The notes under the pieces were generated by a model. That model was not told the origin of the DNA. It ran no database searches and saw nothing but the letters and a program-made list of their open reading frames with translations. The position numbers and the translations under genes are program-made. A stretch of DNA of 8,144 nt from Spirochaetaceae bacterium (GTDB taxonomy: Bacteria; Spirochaetota; Spirochaetia; Treponematales; Breznakiellaceae): positions 1 through 8,144 of the forward strand of contig JAITGR010000103.1 of NCBI GenBank assembly GCA_031280455.1, written 5' to 3'. Shown here piece after piece: positions 1 through 4,880 of the stretch (position 1 is the first letter of the stretch; each line of letters starts with the position of its first letter).

Positions 1-639
1 GGCAGGGCGGCGGAGCTTGGCGTTGGTCCAGCCTGCGCGGCGCGTTTTACCATCCTGCCGGAAGAGCGCTGCGAAGTTTGCGGCAGACCGCTCATCTCGG
101 AGATACGCCGGTGTATGACATGCCGCGGCGCGGGGCAGCCACACGCATTTGACCGCGCGTTCATGCTGTACCCGTACGGCGGCGTGTACAAACAGCTCCT
201 CAGTGCGTACAAGTTCGGCAGACACAGGGTATTGGCGCGGTTTTTTGCGCAAATGTTTTTGACGGCGGCAGCCGGCTGGGACGCGCTGCAGGGCAAAGAC
301 GGCTGGGTATGGGTTCCCGCCCCGCCGCGCCCGGGGAAGATAAAGGCGCGCGGCTGGGACCAAGTTGAGCACATCGCGCGCGTTTTGGCGCGGGAGGGGG
401 GCGTTCCCGTAGCGCAAGTGCTGCGCCGCCTACCGTCTTTGAGCCAGAAAACACTCAACCGCGAAAACCGCCTTACCAACCTAAACGGACGTATTATTAT
501 GAATGACCAAACCGCGCCGCGTAACGTTATTCTGTTCGATGATGTGTGCACAACCGGCGCAACCCTGGACGCCTGCGCAACGGCGCTAAAACAAGGCGGC
601 GCACAACAAGTACTCGGCATGTGCCTCTTTTACGACTAA
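1..639 (+). CDS. comF: ComF family phosphoribosyltransferase-like protein (5' end outside window)
   Basis: The reading frame is open from base 1 with no ATG, GTG or TTG before base 115. The ATG at 115 lies inside the conserved zinc-finger region, so the true start is upstream of the window and 212 residues are visible. A four-cysteine zinc-ribbon motif (C24-x2-C27 ... C38-x2-C41 of the visible part) is followed by a type I phosphoribosyltransferase-like domain. That domain has VPAPPRPGKIKARGWDQ, the usual ComF 'P.h...R.RGfNQ' segment, and the PRPP-binding motif VILFDDVCTTGAT at visible residues 176-188 with the paired Asp 180/181. In transformable bacteria ComF acts at the cytoplasmic side of DNA uptake. 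Most bacteria keep a homologue whose substrate is unknown, so competence cannot be inferred from this gene alone. It ends with TAA at 637-639 and converges on the NeuB-family gene 98 bp away. Family assignment is firm; the precise role is not. Confidence 0.85.
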   Translation, partial: GRAAELGVGPACAARFTILPEERCEVCGRPLISEIRRCMTCRGAGQPHAFDRAFMLYPYGGVYKQLLSAYKFGRHRVLARFFAQMFLTAAAGWDALQGKDGWVWVPAPPRPGKIKARGWDQVEHIARVLAREGGVPVAQVLRRLPSLSQKTLNRENRLTNLNGRIIMNDQTAPRNVILFDDVCTTGATLDACATALKQGGAQQVLGMCLFYD

Positions 640-712
640 TGCCGGCGGCGCGTGCGGTTGCCGGTCTTTCAGAGCGTACCAGCGCGCCTGCCTCACTCTG
701 CGCTTTCGGCGC

Positions 713-732
713 AAAACCCCGCCATGCGGTTT
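713..732. terminator. weak bidirectional terminator candidate between convergent genes
   Basis: A short stem CCGC-CAT-GCGG (719-729) is flanked by an A run on the left (713-716) and TTT on the right (730-732). On either strand the hairpin is therefore followed by a short T run. It lies between the convergent comF and NeuB-family genes, where a shared terminator is expected. Stem and T run are both short, so this is tentative. A second small hairpin (TGCGC/GCGCA, 699-713) abuts it. Confidence 0.3.
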
Positions 733-737
733 GGGCG

Positions 738-1838
738 CTACACGTCTTCTAGCCGTATACCCTCGCCTGACGGAATGGGAACACGGCACACACGCCCCAG
801 CAGACACTCGAAAAAAGCTGGCGCGAGCCCTGGCCGCAGGATTTTTTCGGTACGCAGAATCGCCATGTTGCCGGCGTCCAGTACTTCCCCCGCCGCGATA
901 GCCCGCGCCGCGTGAATCGAGCGGTTTGTTCGCCCGTAGTTGTCCGCCTCCGCCGGTGCCAGCCGCTTTACGCCGTCGCCCAGCACCGCGGCGACACGCT
1001 CCACGCCAAAACGCCCCCCCAACTCACCGAGCGCCGCGTCTTCACCCCCGTGCGCGGCCAGCGCCGCCGCTTCGCGGACACCCTTCACCATCGCGGTAAA
1101 CGCATCCGGCGGAAGCGCGATAGGGTCGTCCAACCCGCCCCCGCTTCGGCTTAAACAAAAATGCTTTTCTATCGCGGACGCCCCGATCGCCGCCGCGACA
1201 GAAGGAACCAGCAGCGGGTCGAGACTGTGGTCGGAAACACCCGACGCCACGCCAAAAATGCGGCGCAGCGTTACAAGCAGACGCAGATTGTACTCGTGCG
1301 GCGGGGCAGGGTAGGCCGTTACGCAGTGCAGCAACGACACATCCCCCCCCCCCGCCCCCAACACAGCCAGCGCCGCTTCAATATCACCCAGCCGCGAAAC
1401 ACCGGCAGAAAGCAAGACAGGTTTGCGCCAGAGCGCAACCTCGCGCAGCAACTGCGTAAAATTTAACTCAGGCGAAGCAATTTTTACCAGAGCGGGATTG
1501 AGCGCTTTAAGGACAGCGGCGCTTTTCAGACCGAACGGCGTCGCCAGAAAAACGCAGTTTTTTTCTTCAGCATACGCTTGAATACGTGCGAAAAAATCCG
1601 CGCTCTGTTCCAGCTTTTTGAACACGTCATACAGCGGCGTCTTTCCGCCAGGCAGCGGAACACTCCCCGTATTTGGATGCAAAATCTCGTCCGCGTATAC
1701 AATCTGAAACTTAACGCAGTCCGCGCCGCTTTCGCAGGCCGCGTCCACAAGCTCTTGCGCGCGGACAAAGTCGCCCCCGTGCGCGGTGCCAAGTTCGGCG
1801 ATGATAAACGGCGTAACCGTACACCTTTCCATACCCAT
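738..1838 (-). CDS. neuB: NeuB/SpsE-family nonulosonic (sialic) acid synthase
   Basis: A 366-residue protein of full length for the family. NeuB-type enzymes condense phosphoenolpyruvate with N-acetylmannosamine or a related 6-carbon sugar to make sialic, legionaminic or pseudaminic-type acids in the cytosol. A TIM-barrel comes first (about 8-270), with IIAELGTAHGG carrying E15, VKFQ (K43, Q45), KIASPE (E124), LLHCVTAYP (H171), GVSDHS (H204) and AIEKHF (H226). The two histidines match the paired metal ligands known in the family. A C-terminal SAF/antifreeze-like domain follows (about 303-362), beginning TNRSI, whose R306 may be the arginine that reaches a neighbouring subunit's active site. 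The ATG at 1838 is chosen because GGGAGGG sits 6 nt upstream. The gene lies 27 bp downstream of the PilZ gene on the same strand, so it is probably co-transcribed. It contains a G11 run over residues 162-166, currently in frame. Exact product is unknown, and no cytidylyltransferase or other pathway gene is in the window. Confidence 0.88.
   Translation of the reverse strand: MGMERCTVTPFIIAELGTAHGGDFVRAQELVDAACESGADCVKFQIVYADEILHPNTGSVPLPGGKTPLYDVFKKLEQSADFFARIQAYAEEKNCVFLATPFGLKSAAVLKALNPALVKIASPELNFTQLLREVALWRKPVLLSAGVSRLGDIEAALAVLGAGGGDVSLLHCVTAYPAPPHEYNLRLLVTLRRIFGVASGVSDHSLDPLLVPSVAAAIGASAIEKHFCLSRSGGGLDDPIALPPDAFTAMVKGVREAAALAAHGGEDAALGELGGRFGVERVAAVLGDGVKRLAPAEADNYGRTNRSIHAARAIAAGEVLDAGNMAILRTEKILRPGLAPAFFECLLGRVCRVPIPSGEGIRLEDV
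1343..1353 (-). repeat. G11 homopolymer inside the NeuB-family gene
   Basis: The plus strand shows eleven consecutive C, then G, then five more C. On the coding strand this reads G5-C-G11 and encodes G161-A162-G163-G164-G165-D166. Long poly-G runs in coding sequence are known slip-prone sites that switch surface-glycan genes on and off in several bacteria. A gain or loss of one base here would put everything after residue 165, including both histidine ligands, out of frame. Confidence 0.95.
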
Positions 1839-1844
1839 TCATTT

Positions 1845-1851
1845 CCCTCCC
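1845..1851 (-). promoter_or_regulatory. strong ribosome binding site of the NeuB-family gene
   Basis: On the minus strand GGGAGGG lies 6 nt before the ATG at 1838 and inside the 27-bp gap after the PilZ stop codon. It decides the start over the second in-frame ATG two codons later. It contrasts with the absence of any such site before the promoter-proximal genes in this window. Confidence 0.75.
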
Positions 1852-1865
1852 GTGCGGCGCGCGGC

Positions 1866-3053
1866 TTACGGTGCCGGAATACCGGCAAGCAAACTGTCCA
1901 CCGCGGACAATGCCGCCTCTGGTTTTGCCGCCTCTGCCGGCGCGGAATCCGCCGCCGGCTCTTCCGGCGCGGCACCTGCCGCTGGCTCTTCCGGCGGCGG
2001 CGTTTCGTAGACGGCAGCATCAATGTCGTCGATGATACCAAAAACGACACAGCGGATAATGTTTCGTATTTCCAGCGGAATAATATCAGCTTCTATATGC
2101 AAAATCGATGTATTTTCGTCTTCGTTATACTCGATAGCCGTAACAACCCCCGCGATACTGACCACTGTGTTTTCAATAGAAAACTGCATAATCAGCCTAA
2201 AGTGCGTTTTCGCTTCGCCGCCGACCAGCACGGAACAGCCGGTGTCGGACAGGTCGCGCATACGGCAGTTGATGCCGCCGCCCTCGGCCGTTTTTCTGGA
2301 GTGGCCGTCCTGTTCAATAACATACATACGCGCATTCTTGTTCATGCCAATACGCACACTGTTTCGGTTTTGCGTACGTTCAACCTTGTCGTTGTGCAGC
2401 AATTTAAGCGTGGGAAAATCGCCGGCAAAAATTTCATCGGCGACGACTGTTTCAAAAAAATACGCGGCGTCATCTTTCCGCCAGAAATAAACCTGCAGAC
2501 GCATATTCTTCCACGCGACACCCAGCGGCAGTTCGTTGCCCTGCGGCCGTTCGATCAGCATTTCCTGCGAGGTGTTTTTCAGCAGCTTCGCGTGGAAAAT
2601 GCCGTACCTGCCGGCGGCAAGCTGAAAACGCTGCATTTCGTTAATCTCGGTCGTTTTTTTAAGGCCGCGTTTCCAGCGCGGTTTTTCCATTTCCATTTTT
2701 TTTCTGAACTCGAACAGCCTGTCCAGAAACAGCATGTTTTCTTCCTCGTGAAACGTTCCGGCAATCCTCAGTTTTTCAACAATGTACCGGATGCATCCGT
2801 CCATTTGAACGTGCGACCAAAAGAGCGCCGCCGGATGCTCCATGTTGGATTTTTTGGCAAGTTCGTAGAGCAATTTTATTTCAAGATTGCTGAAGCCTAA
2901 ATCTTTTCCTTTGGCAAAAAAATCCAGCCAGGAAATGTTATTCGCTTTTTTAGTGTGCCCCGTGTGCTGGGTTATGACCAGATGTTCCCAGTACGAGAAA
3001 ACGCCCAAAGCGACGGCCGCAACCAAAACGATACCTAACAAAATACCAATCAT
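1866..3053 (-). CDS. membrane-anchored PilZ-domain protein (cyclic-di-GMP receptor candidate)
   Basis: A 395-residue protein with one N-terminal membrane segment (about 2-19), so most of it probably faces the cytoplasm as an anchored protein. Residues about 40-125 are charged and helical. Residues about 130-215 look like the beta-rich YcgR-N-type domain that precedes PilZ in flagellar-brake proteins. The PilZ domain follows: R226-xxx-R230-xxx-R234 just before it, then D267-L-S-D-T-G272, matching the RxxxR and (D/N)xSxxG cyclic-di-GMP contacts. The C-terminus (about 350-380) is a low-complexity Pro/Ala/Glu tail. PilZ proteins of this layout tune flagellar motility or other surface processes in response to cyclic-di-GMP; the partner is not visible here. 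It heads a probable operon with the NeuB-family gene and is divergent from the CPBP gene with only 20 bp between start codons. No Shine-Dalgarno sequence precedes the ATG, and a TATTAT box sits 7 nt upstream. Its base composition is less GC-rich than its neighbours by eye. Confidence 0.85.
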   Translation of the reverse strand: MIGILLGIVLVAAVALGVFSYWEHLVITQHTGHTKKANNISWLDFFAKGKDLGFSNLEIKLLYELAKKSNMEHPAALFWSHVQMDGCIRYIVEKLRIAGTFHEEENMLFLDRLFEFRKKMEMEKPRWKRGLKKTTEINEMQRFQLAAGRYGIFHAKLLKNTSQEMLIERPQGNELPLGVAWKNMRLQVYFWRKDDAAYFFETVVADEIFAGDFPTLKLLHNDKVERTQNRNSVRIGMNKNARMYVIEQDGHSRKTAEGGGINCRMRDLSDTGCSVLVGGEAKTHFRLIMQFSIENTVVSIAGVVTAIEYNEDENTSILHIEADIIPLEIRNIIRCVVFGIIDDIDAAVYETPPPEEPAAGAAPEEPAADSAPAEAAKPEAALSAVDSLLAGIPAP

Positions 3054-3059
3054 TTTTAC

Positions 3060-3066
3060 TATAATA
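3060..3066. promoter_or_regulatory. overlapping divergent -10 boxes (CPBP and PilZ genes)
   Basis: The plus strand reads TATAAT at 3060-3065, 8 nt before the CPBP ATG. The minus strand reads TATTAT at 3066-3061, 7 nt before the PilZ ATG. The two boxes share five base pairs, so RNA polymerase could bind in either direction but not both at once. No good -35 box is seen at 17 bp for either direction. With normal -10 to start spacing, both transcripts would begin at or within a few bases of their start codons. Confidence 0.55.
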
Positions 3067-3073
3067 CCAGACT

Positions 3074-3805
3074 ATGCGCCCAAAAAACCAGTTGAAGCCG
3101 GTTGAGCAAGGCTGCCAATCCCAAAATTGCAATTTTGGGATTGGATCGATTGTTCCGCCGCTTGTCCTTTACGTTCTCCTCTTTCAACCTGATTTTAGCG
3201 AATTTACGGCGCTTTTGCCGGGGGGCGCGCCGGAATTCACCCCTCTATCATTTTCGGCAAAAAATGCCCTGTTGCAAACAGTGGCGGTGTATCTGCCGGC
3301 TATCGCGCTGCTGCTGGCGCTGACTCGCCCAAAAAGCGCGGCGCGCCGGTCTGCGTGCCAAAAGGCGCTGCCGGTGTTCTGGCCGCCCGACCTGGCGGAC
3401 GCTTTTTTCTGCTTTCTCGCATTGGCCGGCATTGGCGCTGCCGTTACGCGCGTTTCGCTTTTTTTCCCGGATGCAGCCGTTGTTCCCCTGGAAATCCTCA
3501 CGCCGGGTGCCCGCGCGCCGTTGTGCCTTATGCTCTGCGCCGCCGCCGTGCTGGAAGAGTTGTTTTTCCGGCGCTATCTAATCGACGCGTTTGAAAAAGC
3601 GGGTGCGCCGGTACCGGCGGCTTCGCTAGTGTCCGTCCTGCTGTTTACGCTGCCGCACGTCTGGGAAGGTGTTTTCGGCCTGATAAACGCCCTCCTTGCC
3701 GGCCTCTTTTTAACGAGCGTGTACCTCCTGCGCCGCCGCATACTCCCCGTCGCGGCGGCCCACGCCCTCTACAATACGGCGGCCTTTCTTGCCGGCGCTC
3801 CCTGA
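3074..3805 (+). CDS. CPBP-family intramembrane metalloprotease (CAAX protease/Abi type)
   Basis: A 243-residue, strongly hydrophobic protein with membrane segments near 25-37, 66-83, 108-130, 147-160, 182-195, 201-218 and 224-240. The CPBP signature is present: E161-E162-x3-R166 (EELFFR), H195 in FTLPH, and H230-x3-N234 (HALYN). These are the residues that bind the catalytic metal in the family, so it may be an active protease. Bacterial members process or handle membrane proteins and peptides, and some give bacteriocin immunity; the substrate here is unknown. The start is uncertain. ATG 3074 has no Shine-Dalgarno, but the only other in-frame candidate near the first membrane segment is TTG 3092, which also lacks one. 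A TATAAT box 8 nt upstream of 3074 would give a leaderless message. Codons 14-24 are occupied by a perfect 30-bp palindrome, so this part of the N-terminus may be repeat-derived rather than functional. Confidence 0.82.
   Translation: MRPKNQLKPVEQGCQSQNCNFGIGSIVPPLVLYVLLFQPDFSEFTALLPGGAPEFTPLSFSAKNALLQTVAVYLPAIALLLALTRPKSAARRSACQKALPVFWPPDLADAFFCFLALAGIGAAVTRVSLFFPDAAVVPLEILTPGARAPLCLMLCAAAVLEELFFRRYLIDAFEKAGAPVPAASLVSVLLFTLPHVWEGVFGLINALLAGLFLTSVYLLRRRILPVAAAHALYNTAAFLAGAP
3115..3144. repeat. perfect 30-bp palindrome
   Basis: Each arm is 15 nt (CCAATCCCAAAATTG and its exact reverse complement) with no spacer, so it has full dyad symmetry. It lies 41 bp inside the CPBP reading frame and about 60 bp upstream of the PilZ start. 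It could be a dispersed palindromic repeat, an operator for a dimeric regulator of the divergent promoter, or a hairpin in the CPBP mRNA. There is no T run after it, so a standard terminator is unlikely. Confidence 0.95.
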
Positions 3806-3828
3806 TGGCGGCCCCGCCTAAAGCCCCC

Positions 3829-3857
3829 TTGACAAAGCGCCCCGTTTATTTCATGCT
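3829..3857 (+). promoter_or_regulatory. promoter candidate of the LysM-transglycosylase operon
   Basis: A perfect TTGACA -35 box (3829-3834) is followed after 17 bp by CATGCT (3852-3857), a poor -10 match that keeps the conserved A and final T. The predicted start of transcription falls at about 3864-3866, on the ATG at 3866. No Shine-Dalgarno is present between them. It fills the 60-bp gap after the CPBP gene. Confidence 0.5.
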
Positions 3858-3865
3858 ACAAAATT

Positions 3866-4876
3866 ATGGCATCGTTTATCGGCATAAAACTTGCGAATGG
3901 GGATTTTTACCCGATACTCACCGAAAAGGCCGCGCGGCAGCGTAAACGCCTTGTTCTGACAACCGTAACAGACGGACAGAACAGCGTACAAATAGATTTG
4001 CACCGGAACGAAACTAAAACCATGAAGAACGCCAGCTACGTCGGCACCCTCGTTGTCGAAAACATTTCCCCCAAAAAGAAAGGCGAACCTTCAATAGAAA
4101 TGATAATCGACTCCAGCGCTGACGGCGACATTACCGTTTCCGCCATCGACCTGGACAACAAAGCGCACGGCGAACGCCAGCAACTCAATGTTTCGCTGCG
4201 TTCATTCAACGAAAGCGCCGAAGTCTACAGCAACATCGACGACACACTCGGCACAGAAGACAGCGGTGCCGCTGCCGGCGTAAACCCGCGCGGCGACGAA
4301 GCCGCCAGCCGGCGCAACCTGCCGCTTCTTATCGTCTTAATACTGATGCTGTTAGCCGTCTGCGCCTTTGCAATGTGGTTTTTTATGTTCGGCGGAAAAG
4401 CGGCACTCTCGTTAAACAGCGCGCCCCACGAAACAGCAGCGGCGGCACCTTCGCCGCCCACGCCGGCGAAGACACCGCCTCCTCCGCAGCCCAAAACGCT
4501 GGAACACGACGCCGTTGCCCACGACGAGCCGTCTGCGCCGGAAACACCGCCGCCGCCGCCGCCTGCGGAAAGCGCCCCGCCGCCGGTCGTCATACAAGCA
4601 CCGCCGGAACCCCCGCCCGCGCCGCCGCAGGCATCAGAAAAAAATCCCCCCGCCAGCCGCCGCCGCCTCGTCCCGCCAGTCAGCCAGTTCAACGTCCCGT
4701 CCCCCATACCGCCGGACGGCGTGTGGTACACTATACGCTGGGGCGACACCCTGTGGGCAATATCCGAAGCATTTTACCGCAACCCCTGGGATTACCGCTT
4801 TTTGGCACGCTACAACGGCATCCACAACCCGTCGTACATCATTTCGGGGCGTCAAGTAAAAATCCCCCCGCGCTGA
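3866..4876 (+). CDS. DnaK-type substrate-binding domain / transmembrane / LysM protein
   Basis: A 336-residue protein with four visible parts. Residues about 5-111 resemble the beta-sandwich substrate-binding domain of DnaK/Hsp70. The order of segments matches DnaK after its linker: NGDFYPIL, then LVLTTVTDGQNSVQIDLHRNE, then YVGTLVVENISPKKKGEPSIEM, then DGDITVSAIDLD. No ATPase domain is present. A single membrane segment lies at about 152-173, preceded by arginines, which suggests the N-terminus is cytoplasmic. Residues about 190-283 are proline-rich with PPPPPP runs, a likely periplasmic spacer. Residues about 287-335 are a LysM peptidoglycan-binding domain (YTIRWGDTLWAIS ... YIISGRQVKIPP). 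The architecture suggests a bitopic protein that senses or holds an unfolded or extended peptide inside the cell while touching the cell wall outside. That reading is inference. It lies 4 bp upstream of a lytic transglycosylase gene on the same strand, supporting a cell-wall role. The start fits a TTGACA promoter just upstream. Confidence 0.85.
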   Translation: MASFIGIKLANGDFYPILTEKAARQRKRLVLTTVTDGQNSVQIDLHRNETKTMKNASYVGTLVVENISPKKKGEPSIEMIIDSSADGDITVSAIDLDNKAHGERQQLNVSLRSFNESAEVYSNIDDTLGTEDSGAAAGVNPRGDEAASRRNLPLLIVLILMLLAVCAFAMWFFMFGGKAALSLNSAPHETAAAAPSPPTPAKTPPPPQPKTLEHDAVAHDEPSAPETPPPPPPAESAPPPVVIQAPPEPPPAPPQASEKNPPASRRRLVPPVSQFNVPSPIPPDGVWYTIRWGDTLWAISEAFYRNPWDYRFLARYNGIHNPSYIISGRQVKIPPR

Positions 4877-4880
4877 CTCC

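Noticed and set aside
1..639. Taking comF as evidence for natural competence.
   Set aside because: ComF homologues are kept by many non-transformable bacteria, and no other competence gene is in the window.
640..737. A small gene between comF and the NeuB-family gene.
   Set aside because: The 98 bases show only short hairpins. The open frames there are extensions of shadow frames without ribosome sites.
1578..2900. Long open frame (440 codons) on the plus strand.
   Set aside because: It is antisense to the PilZ gene and the 5' part of the NeuB-family gene, which both have clear family motifs. Its product is Arg/Phe-rich with no recognisable domain.
3116..3143. The palindrome as an intrinsic terminator.
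   Set aside because: It has no loop and no T run on either side, and it lies inside a coding region near the promoter.
4225..4749. Glycine-rich minus-strand open frame.
   Set aside because: It is the mirror of the proline-rich linker of the LysM protein; the GC-skewed low complexity explains the open frame.
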